Positions 24,761-32,807 of a stretch of DNA of 64,000 nucleotides are shown here, piece by piece. Source of the stretch: Modestobacter roseus (GTDB lineage Bacteria > Actinomycetota > Actinomycetes > Mycobacteriales > Geodermatophilaceae); assembly GCF_007994135.1 (NCBI RefSeq), contig NZ_VLKF01000001.1, positions 3,348,001 to 3,412,000 of the forward strand. Reading direction: 5' to 3'. The first letter of the stretch is position 1, and every line of letters starts with the position of its first letter. Made by a program: the position numbers and the translations under genes. Under the pieces are notes generated by a model. That model made no database searches and was not told the DNA's origin. It saw nothing but the letters and a program-made list of their open reading frames with translations.

Positions 24761-25255
24761 GTGACCGACCTCCTGGCGCTGCCCCTCACCACCCTCGACG
24801 GCGAGGAGACGAGCCTCGGTGCGCTGACCGGCGGCCGCGTGGCCCTCGTCGTCAACGTCGCCAGCCGCTGCGGGCTCACCCCGCAGTACGAGCAGCTCGA
24901 GGCGCTGCACCGGGAGTACGCCGACCGCGGGTTCACCGTGCTCGGCGTGCCCTGCAACCAGTTCGCCGGCCAGGAGCCGGGCAGCGCCGAGGAGATCAGC
25001 ACCTTCTGCTCGGCCACCTACGGCGTCACCTTCCCGCTGACCGCCAAGACCGAGGTCAACGGCGCGGATGCGGCGCCGCTCTACCGCGAGCTCACGTCGG
25101 TGCCCGACGCCGCCGGCGAGGCGGGGCCGGTGCAGTGGAACTTCGAGAAGTTCGTGCTCGCCCCCGACGGCGCCGTGGTGGCCCGCTTCCGGCCCCGGAC
25201 CGAGCCGACCGCACCCGAGGTGCGCGCCGCCGTCGAGTCGGTGCTGCCCGGCTGA
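24761..25255 (+). CDS. Glutathione peroxidase family thiol peroxidase
   Basis: 164 aa, GTG start. Peroxidatic Cys37 in NVASRCGLTPQY is encoded by TGC, so this one is a Cys enzyme, not a selenoprotein. GVPCNQFAGQEPG and WNFEKFVL complete the catalytic tetrad, and the Cys in ISTFCSATYGV is the likely resolving Cys. Bacterial members usually reduce hydroperoxides with thioredoxin. Confidence 0.92.
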   Translation: MTDLLALPLTTLDGEETSLGALTGGRVALVVNVASRCGLTPQYEQLEALHREYADRGFTVLGVPCNQFAGQEPGSAEEISTFCSATYGVTFPLTAKTEVNGADAAPLYRELTSVPDAAGEAGPVQWNFEKFVLAPDGAVVARFRPRTEPTAPEVRAAVESVLPG

Positions 25256-25276
25256 TCCCGGGTCAGCTGGGCAGGG

Positions 25277-26233
25277 TCAGCTGGGCACGGTCTCCGGCAC
25301 CGGGCCGGGCTCCGCCGCCGTCCGGGCGGTCTGGGCCAGCACGATGCCGGTCAGGACGACGGCCCCACCCGCGATCTGCCACCCGGTGAGCACCTGCTCG
25401 ACCCACAGCCAGGCGACGATCGAGGCCAGCACCGGTTCGGCGGTCGCCAGGATGCCGGCGGTGGTCGGTGGCAGGTGGCGCAGCGCGGCCAGCGAGAGCC
25501 AGAACGGCAGGGCGGCGCCCAGCACGGCGATCCAGCCCACCAGCACCCAGAGCGGCAGCTGGGCGTTGCCCAGGGAGACCGGCACCCGCTCGGCAAGGAC
25601 GCCGGCGTCGAACCGCCACCACGGCGCGGCGACCGCCCAGAAGACCGCGGCCGCCGCGAAGCTCCACGCGGTCACCGCCATCGGGTCGAGGCCGGCCGCG
25701 CTGCGCTCGCCCACCAGGTAGTAGGTGGCCAGGCAGACCGCGGCGGCGAGGGCCACGGCGACGCCGAGCGGGTCCAGCGACCCGCCACCGGACCAGACCT
25801 CGGCGACGAGCACCAGGCCCGACAGCGACAGGGCCAGCGCCCACCACAGCCGGTTGCGGACCTGCTCCCGGCGGACCAGCCACACGTAGAGCGCGATGAA
25901 GACCGGGGCGGTCATCTCGAAGACCAGCGCGATGCCCACGGGCAGCCGGCCGTCGATGGCGGTGTAGAAGAGGAACTGGGTCGCCGCGATGCCCACCACG
26001 CCCAGCAGCGCGACCAGCGGGACGTCGGCCCGCCGCAGCCGCAGCCGCCGCGGGGCGACGACGGCCAGCGCCAGCAGCAGGGCGATCGCCGCGCCGGTGC
26101 AGCGCAGCGCGGTCAGGTTGGTCGGCGGGATGCCGGCCTGCAGCGCCAGCGTGGAGACCGTGCCGTTGATCGCGAAGACGCCGGCCGCGGCGAGGGTGAG
26201 CAGGGAGCCGACGGCGGGGCGGGCGACGGGCAC
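25277..26233 (-). CDS. EamA-family (DMT) transporter
   Basis: 318 aa, about ten predicted membrane helices arranged as two EamA repeats (about 10-140 and 160-300). Typical exporter of amino acids, metabolites or drugs across the cytoplasmic membrane. Single gene, convergent with the peroxidase gene; the 21-nt gap carries a short direct repeat (GGTCAGCTGGGCA twice). Substrate not predictable. Confidence 0.9.
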   Translation of the reverse strand: MPVARPAVGSLLTLAAAGVFAINGTVSTLALQAGIPPTNLTALRCTGAAIALLLALAVVAPRRLRLRRADVPLVALLGVVGIAATQFLFYTAIDGRLPVGIALVFEMTAPVFIALYVWLVRREQVRNRLWWALALSLSGLVLVAEVWSGGGSLDPLGVAVALAAAVCLATYYLVGERSAAGLDPMAVTAWSFAAAAVFWAVAAPWWRFDAGVLAERVPVSLGNAQLPLWVLVGWIAVLGAALPFWLSLAALRHLPPTTAGILATAEPVLASIVAWLWVEQVLTGWQIAGGAVVLTGIVLAQTARTAAEPGPVPETVPS

Positions 26234-26282
26234 ACCGGCAATGTAGCGGGTGAACGAGCCCTTGCCACCTACCCGGCGCTGC

Positions 26283-26684
26283 TCAGCCCTGCAGGGCGGC
26301 CGAGTCCATCCACGCGACCTCCCAGACGTTGCCGTCCGGGTCGGTGAAGCTGGTGCCGTACATGAAGCCGTGGTCCTGGGCCGGCTGCCAGGGCTTGCCG
26401 CCGGCGGCCAGCGCCCGGGCCAGCAGGTCGTCGCACTCCGCCCGGTCGGCCGCGGAGACCGCGTTGATCACCGAGGTCGCCTGCGCCGGGTCGCCGACCT
26501 CGCCCGCCACGAACCCGGCGAACTTCTCCCGGGTCAGCAGCATCACCAGGATGTTCTCCTCGACCACCACCGCGGCCGCCGTCTCGTCGGTGTACCGGTG
26601 GTCCGGCGTGAAGCCCAGCGCGGTGTAGAAGGCCACCGCCCGGTCCAGGTCGGTCACGGGCAGGTTGATGAAGACGGTGCGCAC
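26283..26684 (-). CDS. VOC-family (glyoxalase-like) protein
   Basis: 133 aa. Two beta-alpha-beta-beta-beta units: FINLPVTDLDRAVAFYTALGFTPD and GTSFTDPDGNVWEVAWMD, the latter with the Glu used as metal ligand in many members. Resembles the lactoylglutathione lyase-like subgroup found widely in bacteria; substrate unknown. Monocistronic; upstream GGGAGC is a plausible RBS. Confidence 0.85.
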   Translation of the reverse strand: MRTVFINLPVTDLDRAVAFYTALGFTPDHRYTDETAAAVVVEENILVMLLTREKFAGFVAGEVGDPAQATSVINAVSAADRAECDDLLARALAAGGKPWQPAQDHGFMYGTSFTDPDGNVWEVAWMDSAALQG

Positions 26685-26756
26685 GGGGAGCTCCTCGATG
26701 GGTGGGGGACCGCCGTCGGGTCCCGTCCCCCCTCAGACCGGCCGGCGACGGAGAAC

Positions 26757-27545
26757 TCATCGGCGGGCGGTCCCGGCGAGCACCACCGCGACGGTCTCCT
26801 CCGGGGCGTCCCACATCGGGAAGTGGCCCGACCCGGCGAACCAGTGCAGCTCCGCGTCCGGGAAGGCCCGCACCGCCCGCGCCGCCTGCCGGGCGAGGGT
26901 CACCCGGTCCCGCCGTCCCCAGCCGATGGTCAGCCGCCCCGGCAACGACCCGGCCGGCGCCCCCTGCTGGCGGGGCCCGCGGGCCAGGTCGGTGAGCGCC
27001 GCGTCGAAGGACGGCGACGCCACGTACCCGGTCAGCTCCCGGGTGACCACCCCGCCGTCCAGCGCCCACGGGTGGGCGGAGAACTGCGACAGCAGCGCCG
27101 TCCGCCCCACCGGGTTGTCCAGCAGAGCGGGCAGGGCAGGCCGGATCCGGCGGACCAGCGCCATGGAGGCGCGCAGGCTGGTGAGGAAGGCGGTGGCCTC
27201 CCGGTCGGTCCAGAAGCCGCCCGGGTCCAGCGCCACGTTGTCCCGGCCGAGCCCCCGCCGGGACAGCTCCAGCACCATCCGGGCCCCCAGCGAACTGCCG
27301 ACCAGCGGGGCGTCGGCCAGCCCCGCCGTCTGCAGCCAGTCGGCCAGCACGTCGGTGAGCGAGCCGAAGCCCGCGTCCGGCAGCGGCGGGGTGGCGCCGG
27401 CGAAGCCGGGGAGGTCGACCGCCACCACCTCCCGGGAGGCGGCGAGCCCCGGCAGCACCGTCTCCCAGGAGCGCCACGAGCCGCCCAGGCCGTGGACGAG
27501 GACGAGGGGGTCGCCGGAGCCGGTCCGGTGCGCAGCCAGGTGCAT
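26757..27545 (-). CDS. Alpha/beta hydrolase
   Basis: 262 aa from ATG 27545. Oxyanion motif VLVHGLGGSWRSW near residue 16, nucleophile elbow VGSSLGARM (Ser at about 83), Asp in GRRDRVTLAR and His in GSGHFPMWDAPE near 240 complete the triad. Esterase, lipase or haloalkane-type activities are all possible. A 23-bp palindrome lies in the divergent region towards the lipoprotein gene. Confidence 0.88.
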   Translation of the reverse strand: MHLAAHRTGSGDPLVLVHGLGGSWRSWETVLPGLAASREVVAVDLPGFAGATPPLPDAGFGSLTDVLADWLQTAGLADAPLVGSSLGARMVLELSRRGLGRDNVALDPGGFWTDREATAFLTSLRASMALVRRIRPALPALLDNPVGRTALLSQFSAHPWALDGGVVTRELTGYVASPSFDAALTDLARGPRQQGAPAGSLPGRLTIGWGRRDRVTLARQAARAVRAFPDAELHWFAGSGHFPMWDAPEETVAVVLAGTARR

Positions 27546-27571
27546 GCCCTCCCCCCTACCCAGCCCGGCGG

Positions 27572-27594
27572 CTGGGCAGCCGCCGGCTGCCCAG
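27572..27594. repeat. 23-bp palindrome in a divergent promoter region
   Basis: CTGGGCAGCCG / CGGCTGCCCAG with one central base: perfect 11-bp arms between the alpha/beta hydrolase (minus) and lipoprotein (plus) genes. Could be an operator or a transcript hairpin. Confidence 0.4.
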
Positions 27595-27710
27595 GGACGT
27601 CCGGCGGGGGGTGGGACTGTGAGGATGTGCGCGGGGCGGGTGTGCGTGCGGGGACGCCGTCCGACAGCATGTGCTGGTCCGGCAGGAGCGCGGCAGGAGG
27701 AGTGCAGACG

Positions 27711-28142
27711 GTGAGCACGTCGAGGAGCAACCGGGTGCGTGCGGCCATCGGCACCGTCAGCCTGACCGGCGCGGCCATGGGGTTCATGACCGCCTGCGGC
27801 ACCGGCTACGACGACGAGGAGGCCGAGGCCCGCACCGTCTACTGCGTCGACGAGCAGGACCAGGTCGTCGACGAGGACCTGTGCGAGGAGGCCGAGCGCA
27901 GCGGCGGGTACGTCGGCGGCTTCCCCTACTTCTTCCTGCTCGGTGGGTTCGGCGGCAACCGGTACTCGGTGGGCCAGACGATCCCGCAGCAGTACACCGG
28001 CGCGGCCAACCGGGTGAACCCCTCCGACACCTCGGCGCGGACGCGGGCCGGGCTGCCCGGCAGCGGCCGGGTCAGCTCCGGCAGCCGGATCTCCGGCGGG
28101 ATCGGCTCCGGCCGGGTCGGCAGCGGCAGCGTCGGGTCGTGA
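27711..28142 (+). CDS. Small secreted lipoprotein next to a YgiC-like gene
   Basis: 143 aa, GTG at 27711 with AGGAGG upstream. N-terminal signal followed by a lipobox-like MTAC (Cys29), then an acidic stretch with two Cys (YCVDEQDQVVDEDLC) and a Gly/Ser/Arg-rich tail (repeats of GSGRV). Coupled to the next gene by a GTGA overlap. The arrangement of a small lipoprotein before a glutathionylspermidine-synthase-like gene recalls ygiB-ygiC of enterobacteria; the sequence itself I cannot assign firmly. Confidence 0.65.
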   Translation: MSTSRSNRVRAAIGTVSLTGAAMGFMTACGTGYDDEEAEARTVYCVDEQDQVVDEDLCEEAERSGGYVGGFPYFFLLGGFGGNRYSVGQTIPQQYTGAANRVNPSDTSARTRAGLPGSGRVSSGSRISGGIGSGRVGSGSVGS

Positions 28143-29401
28143 GGCGGCTCTACGGCACGGCACGGCTCGGCTGGGAGGCCGAGATCGAGAGCCAGGGGCT
28201 GGTCTACAACAAGACGACCGTGCCCGGGGAGGACCCGCGCTCCTACTGGCGCGAGGACGTCTTCTACGACTTCACCGCCGACGAGGTCGACACCCTCGCC
28301 GACGTGACCGACCAGCTCTTCGCCGCGTGCGTGGAGGCCGGCGACGTCGCGCTGGCCGACGAGCGGCTGCTGGACCGGATGCGGATCCCGCGGGACGCCC
28401 GCGACGTCGTCCGGGCCACCTGGGACGCCGAGCCGCCCAGCGTCTACGGCCGGTTCGACCTGTGGTGGGACGGCAAGGACACACCCCGGCTGCTGGAGTT
28501 CAACGCCGACACCCCCACGTCGCTGGTCGAAGCCGCGGTCGTGCAGTGGGCCTGGCACCTGGAGACCGGGCAGGGCCGGGACCAGTGGAACCAGCTCGAC
28601 GACCGGCTGGTGGCCGCCTGGCAGCGCAACCTCTCCCGCTGGGAGGGCCACCACCACCGCAAGCCCGTCGTGCACCTGGCCTGGACCGCCGGCGACCGCA
28701 GCGGCGAGGACTGGATGACGGTGGCCTACCTGGCCGACACCGTGCAGCGGGCCGGCTACGAGGCGGTGGTGATCACCACCGAGGAGATCGGGCTGGACAC
28801 CGGCGACGCCCGGTTCTACGACCCGAAGGGCAACCGGATCGACGTCGTGTTCAAGCTCTACCCCTGGGAGTGGCTGCTCGCCGACGAGTACGGCCCGTCG
28901 GTGATCGCCGACATCCGCGACCCGGGCGGCACGACCTGGATCGAGCCGGTCTGGAAGCTGCTCTGGTCGAACAAGGGCCTGCTGCCGGTGCTGTGGCAGC
29001 GCTACGAGAACGACCCGGTGATCTCCCGGTACCTGCTGCCGGCGTTCTTCGCCGACGACCCGCGCGCCGGTGAGCTGGCCGCGACCGGGTACGCCCGCAA
29101 GCCGCTGTTCGGCCGGGAGGGCGGCAACGTCGAGCTGGTCGCGCCCGGCGGTGAGGTGCTGGCCGCGCAGGGCGGGCAGTACGGCGCGGAGGGGTGGATC
29201 GTGCAGCAGCTGTGCGCCCTGCCGGACTTCCCCGGCCCCGACGGCCCGCACCACCCGGTGCTCGGCGCGTGGGTGGTCGACGGCGAGGCCGCCGGGCTGG
29301 GCATCCGGGAGTCCGACGGGCTGATCACCGACGACCTGTCCTTCTTCGTCCCGCACACCATCGGCTACCAGCGCCCTCCGAACACCAGCTGGTCGGCCTG
29401 A
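28139..29401 (+). CDS. Glutathionylspermidine synthase-like ATP-grasp protein (YgiC/YjfC type)
   Basis: 420 aa, GTG start. Full-length GSP-synthase ATP-grasp fold without the amidase domain: WWDGKDTPRLLEFNADTPTSLVEAAVVQW (ligand-binding Asn/Asp), VFKLYPWEWLLADEYG, LWSNKGLLPVLWQ and KPLFGREGGNV near 340. YgiC-type proteins are thought to ligate an unknown peptide to an amine and do not necessarily make glutathionylspermidine. The last 23 nt of the gene are part of a 26-bp sequence repeated at 31151-31176. Confidence 0.88.
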   Translation: MRRLYGTARLGWEAEIESQGLVYNKTTVPGEDPRSYWREDVFYDFTADEVDTLADVTDQLFAACVEAGDVALADERLLDRMRIPRDARDVVRATWDAEPPSVYGRFDLWWDGKDTPRLLEFNADTPTSLVEAAVVQWAWHLETGQGRDQWNQLDDRLVAAWQRNLSRWEGHHHRKPVVHLAWTAGDRSGEDWMTVAYLADTVQRAGYEAVVITTEEIGLDTGDARFYDPKGNRIDVVFKLYPWEWLLADEYGPSVIADIRDPGGTTWIEPVWKLLWSNKGLLPVLWQRYENDPVISRYLLPAFFADDPRAGELAATGYARKPLFGREGGNVELVAPGGEVLAAQGGQYGAEGWIVQQLCALPDFPGPDGPHHPVLGAWVVDGEAAGLGIRESDGLITDDLSFFVPHTIGYQRPPNTSWSA

Positions 29402-29404
29402 TCC
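29379..29404. repeat. Left 26-bp direct repeat flanking the islet
   Basis: Covers the 3' end and stop of the YgiC-like gene. It matches 31151-31176 at 25 of 26 positions (G/C difference at position 11). Confidence 0.75.
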
Positions 29405-29423
29405 AACAACAAGGGCCACGTGA

Positions 29424-29444
29424 GATTCTCACTCGTTGAGAATC
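29424..29444 (-). terminator. Hairpin at the 3' end of the AlbA_2 gene
   Basis: GATTCTCA-N5-TGAGAATC, a perfect 8-bp stem that includes the stop codon of the minus-strand gene. Unlike other hairpins here it is AT-containing, in keeping with foreign origin. Confidence 0.45.
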
Positions 29445-30856
29445 CAAACAGCGCGGGGGTCCTTTGGCGACTTGCCGTTCCATCGAATGAGGTCCTCTGC
29501 CTCGAGCGCACGCAATCGTGCGGTCGTAGCAGGTCGACTGTATCCCAGAGCCTCCGCGATATCCCCAGTACCTAGCGCCCTGTCGGAAGCGCGCAAGATG
29601 TCGAGAACCTGCTGACTTCCCTTAGGTAGACGAGCGGCAACCCGCACATCAAGGCTGGGAACCGCCTGAAGGAAGAGGCGGACGCTTCCCCCACTCTGCT
29701 TGTAAACGGGGTCGGTCAAGCCCACGCGACGCATCTCTTCGAAGATTCTCTTGATCCCCTCCCCCAACTCTTGACCGATGCGCAGATCGGCACACACACG
29801 CGCCACACGAGGGTTGCGCGCGAACCGACTGATTTCCAAAGGCTTAGCTGGATTAGCAAGACCAGGGAAGCGCCCAGGACTCTCAATCTCCACACGGTTC
29901 GGGTAGATCTCAACCCTGATGTGATCCCCCGCGAGGCTGTAGGACCGGTGGATGACTGCGTTGACGAGCCCCTCGAGCCATGCGTCGCGCGGAACGATCG
30001 GGCGACCTTCGAAGCGCCCGCTCTCCACAAGTCGCCTACGTGAGGGAACCTCGCGCTCTATGATCCGACTCGCCTCTTGGATAGCCCACGGGATCGGGCC
30101 CTCAATCCGGTAGTCCGACCCCTCTTCGATGCCCAAACGAGCCCCGGTGCCGCGTTCAACATCCAGGAATTTTACTACTCGAATGAATGCTTGAGGGAAC
30201 AGGTCCTGAGGGTTCTTGCCGAAAAGAAGATACCCAGCGTTCGTCATCTCCCCGGCGCGCGTCAGAAGACTGCGGGCTTGCAATAGGCCGGTGACCGTTC
30301 CAGTGGAACCTACGCGCTCGCGATAGTTCTCGAGCAGTCGACTATCGAGATCTGAAGCCGTGACACCCTTAGCGGCAAAGCCGTCGTATTGTGCTTGCCC
30401 CTTGTCGAACTCAAGCTCGGTGCGCTGCTGATAGTTGAGGCGGCGCGACTCGTCGCCGATCCGTAGGTAGCAATCCCCGTTCGGGAGTTCATGTACGCGC
30501 TCTCCAGGATCGATACGAGCCACCAGCAGCTCATCGTCCTCACCTGCATCGTTAACGCACGGAACCTCCTCGAACAGTGCGCGCACAGGGGGCACCGTGA
30601 AGTCGATCGGAGCCTGACGCAGGTCGTTGAGCTTCTTGCGGTTAGTGCGGGTTCCCTCAACCTTGCCGTTGTGGAGACCGATCACCAGGGTGCCACCCTC
30701 CGCGTTGGCGAAGGCAGTCAGAGGTACGGCCACGTCCTTCGCGGCTAGCTTGATGCTCTTGCGGTCGAACCACTGGTCTTCGATAAGCCCGAGAAGTCGC
30801 TTCCCCACCTCGGCGCGAGGCGCTGACAGCGCGGCATCTACCTCGTTCGCGGTCAT
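29429..30856 (-). CDS. Schlafen AlbA_2 domain / RecG-like ATP-binding protein
   Basis: 475 aa from the ATG at 30856 (MTANEVDAAL); a longer frame to 30940 runs into repeats and is less likely. The N-terminal Schlafen AlbA_2 domain (about 20-150) has WFDRKSIKLAAKD, AFANAEGGTLVIGLHNG and YLRIGDESRRL. A middle region (about 235-420) resembles the C-terminal ATPase-like fold of these proteins (GLVNAVIHRSYSLAGDHIRVEIYPNRVEIESPGRFPG), and a winged helix at the end (IAEALGYSRPATTARLRALEAEDLI) suggests DNA binding. Base composition and codon use differ from all neighbours, indicating recent transfer. Related proteins act as regulators or in phage defence; which applies here is unknown. Confidence 0.85.
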   Translation of the reverse strand: MTANEVDAALSAPRAEVGKRLLGLIEDQWFDRKSIKLAAKDVAVPLTAFANAEGGTLVIGLHNGKVEGTRTNRKKLNDLRQAPIDFTVPPVRALFEEVPCVNDAGEDDELLVARIDPGERVHELPNGDCYLRIGDESRRLNYQQRTELEFDKGQAQYDGFAAKGVTASDLDSRLLENYRERVGSTGTVTGLLQARSLLTRAGEMTNAGYLLFGKNPQDLFPQAFIRVVKFLDVERGTGARLGIEEGSDYRIEGPIPWAIQEASRIIEREVPSRRRLVESGRFEGRPIVPRDAWLEGLVNAVIHRSYSLAGDHIRVEIYPNRVEIESPGRFPGLANPAKPLEISRFARNPRVARVCADLRIGQELGEGIKRIFEEMRRVGLTDPVYKQSGGSVRLFLQAVPSLDVRVAARLPKGSQQVLDILRASDRALGTGDIAEALGYSRPATTARLRALEAEDLIRWNGKSPKDPRAVWILNE

Positions 30857-30874
30857 GGCCCCTACTCTAAACTC

Positions 30875-31010
30875 TTGCAAGTAGCAGCTTCCCGGGGTTC
30901 GACGCGCCGAGCTTCGTCGAAGTTGCAAGTAGTGCTTCATGTAGACGGGGCAAGGATGAAAAACTGCAGGTCAGAGGCCTGCGAACGCTGTTCGATCACC
31001 TTGCAAGCGG
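30875..31010. repeat. Three TTGCAAG repeats upstream of the AlbA_2 gene
   Basis: TTGCAAGTAG at 30875-30884 and 30923-30932 (48 nt apart) and TTGCAAGCGG at 31001-31010, each followed by a GCTT-containing stretch. They lie upstream of the gene start and may be operator half-sites. The rest of the 408-nt gap 30857-31264 holds no recognisable gene. Confidence 0.5.
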
Positions 31011-31150
31011 CTTACATGCAGCGAGAATCGCCCAAGCTGAACCCTCGCGCACTCCTGCAGTGACGAGTCAACCCCCTAGGCAGGGCCTACAACCCTGGTC
31101 GCCGCCCCCACCAACGCGTCCTGGCGCCGACAGCGCGGTAGATCAAGACT

Positions 31151-31176
31151 CGAACACCACCTGGTCGGCCTGATCC
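31151..31176. repeat. Right 26-bp direct repeat flanking the islet
   Basis: Second copy of the sequence at 29379-29404, outside any gene. High-GC sequence typical of the genome resumes right after it. Confidence 0.75.
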
Positions 31177-31264
31177 GCCCTGCCTGACCCGGGCCGGTTC
31201 CGGTCCCCGCCGGCGCTGCCGAGAACTGCTGGAGCAGGTACTCGGCGATGAGGAGCGGCACACG

Positions 31265-31834
31265 GTGACGACGGCGGGGACGACGGCCCGGGACCAGCGG
31301 CGGGCGGTGCGCCCCACCGGGCAGGAGCGGGTGCTGGAGCCCGACGACCTGATCGTCTCCAAGACCGATCCGCGCGGGGTGATCACCTACGCCAACGAGG
31401 CGTTCCTGCGGGTGTCACGGTACGAGGAGGACGAGGTCCTCGGGCAGCCGCACAACCTGATCCGGCACCCCGACATGCCCAAGGCCGTCTTCGCACTGCT
31501 GTGGGACACCGTCGCCGCCGGCCAGGAGGTCTTCGCCTACGTCAACAACCTCGCCGCCGACGGCGCGTACTACTGGGTGCTGGCCAACGTGACCCCCAGC
31601 TACGACGCCCGCGGCCGGATCGTCGGCTACCACTCCAGCCGCCGCGCGCCGACCCGCCCGGCCATCGCCGCGGTGAGCGCGGTGTACGACCAGCTGCGCG
31701 CCGTCGAGCGCGCCCAGCCCAACGGCCGGGCGGCGGTCGAGGCCTCCACCGCGCTGCTGGGCACGCTGCTCGCCGCCCGCGGGGAGTCCTACGACGAGTT
31801 CGTCTGGTCGCTGATCTCCGAGGGAGGTTTCTGA
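31265..31834 (+). CDS. PAS-domain protein (Aer-like, soluble)
   Basis: 189 aa, GTG start. A single PAS domain (about 25-130): [26 protein letters not shown] and [24 protein letters not shown] with the Asn/His/Trp pattern of Aer/redox PAS domains, which often bind FAD. The C-terminal part is helical. It is separated by one nucleotide from the chemoreceptor-like gene downstream, so sensor and signalling domain are split over two coupled genes. Confidence 0.85.
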   Translation: MTTAGTTARDQRRAVRPTGQERVLEPDDLIVSKTDPRGVITYANEAFLRVSRYEEDEVLGQPHNLIRHPDMPKAVFALLWDTVAAGQEVFAYVNNLAADGAYYWVLANVTPSYDARGRIVGYHSSRRAPTRPAIAAVSAVYDQLRAVERAQPNGRAAVEASTALLGTLLAARGESYDEFVWSLISEGGF

Positions 31835-31835
31835 G

Positions 31836-32789
31836 GTGGGGTTCCGTCCCTCGCCGGGCACGTCGGCCGAGCAGGAGCTGGCGGTCTACCGGGCGTTCGT
31901 GTCCGAGCTCAGCCGGGTGTGCCGCGCGGCGGCCGCCGGCGACCTGGAGGCGCGCAGCCGCGCGGTGGCCGGCTCCCGCGGGGTGCCCGAGCTGCGCGAG
32001 CTGCAGGACGGCGTCAACCAGCTGCTCGACGTCTCCGACACCTTCGTCCGCGAAGCCGGCGCTGCGCTGACCTCCGCCGCCGACGGGCGGTTCCACCGGC
32101 GGGTGCTGGAGCGCGGCCTGCCGGGCGCGTACCGGCGCGCCGCCGGCATCCTCAACCAGGCCGGTGCGGCGATGCGCGCGTCGGCCGACCGGGTCACCGA
32201 GGCGCAGGCGGCCCGGCTGGCGCTGGCCGACGAGTTCGAGTCGGTCGTCCTGGCCATGTCCGAGCAGGTGGCGACGGCGGCGACCGAGCTGAGTGCCTCC
32301 GCCGCCGGGCTGACCGGGGCCGCTGCCTCGGCCGGCACCGAGGTCGGCCGGGCCGAGGACAGCGTGGTCTCCCTCGACCGGTCCTCCACCGAGATCAAGG
32401 AGGTCATCGCGCTGATCGACTCGGTGGCCGCGCAGACCCGGCTGCTGGCGCTCAACGCCACGATCGAGGCCGCGCGGGCGGGACAGGCCGGCCTGGGCTT
32501 CGCCGTCGTCGCCTCGGAGGTCAAGGACCTCGCCGACCAGACCGCGAGCGCCACGGAGCGGGTGACCGCCCAGGTCGCGTCGGTGCGCGCCGCCTGCGGC
32601 GACGTCTCGGACGTGATGACCAACGTGGGGACGACGGTGGCGGACATGACCGGCCTGGTCGACGGGATCACCACCGCCGTCGACGGCGCGGCGGCCGACC
32701 CGCTGGGGACGACGTCGCCGGGGCTGTCCCAGCTGGCCGAGAAGCTGCGCGCGGAGATGACCACGTTCCTGGCCCACATGCGCAGCTGA
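31836..32789 (+). CDS. Soluble methyl-accepting chemotaxis-type protein
   Basis: 317 aa, GTG start behind GAGG of the preceding gene end. No membrane segment. N-terminal helical region, then an MCP signalling domain with the hairpin tip [21 protein letters not shown] and [20 protein letters not shown]. The usual tip QTNLLALN is QTRLLALN. It probably receives its signal from the PAS protein just upstream. No che genes are nearby. Confidence 0.88.
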   Translation: MGFRPSPGTSAEQELAVYRAFVSELSRVCRAAAAGDLEARSRAVAGSRGVPELRELQDGVNQLLDVSDTFVREAGAALTSAADGRFHRRVLERGLPGAYRRAAGILNQAGAAMRASADRVTEAQAARLALADEFESVVLAMSEQVATAATELSASAAGLTGAAASAGTEVGRAEDSVVSLDRSSTEIKEVIALIDSVAAQTRLLALNATIEAARAGQAGLGFAVVASEVKDLADQTASATERVTAQVASVRAACGDVSDVMTNVGTTVADMTGLVDGITTAVDGAAADPLGTTSPGLSQLAEKLRAEMTTFLAHMRS

Positions 32790-32807
32790 GGAAGGACCCC
32801 GTCCCCC

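Larger units (their letters stand above)
29405..31176. mobile_element. Candidate inserted islet carrying a Schlafen AlbA_2 gene
   Basis: A 1.77-kb segment of visibly lower GC content lies between 26-bp direct repeats, the left one being the 3' end of the YgiC-like gene. This looks like an integration that duplicated or regenerated the gene end. No integrase or transposase gene is present, so it may have been mobilised in trans or be a remnant. Confidence 0.5.

Noticed and set aside
24761-25255. Second selenoprotein (glutathione peroxidase)
   Set aside because: The peroxidatic position is an ordinary Cys codon (TGC), so no recoding is needed.
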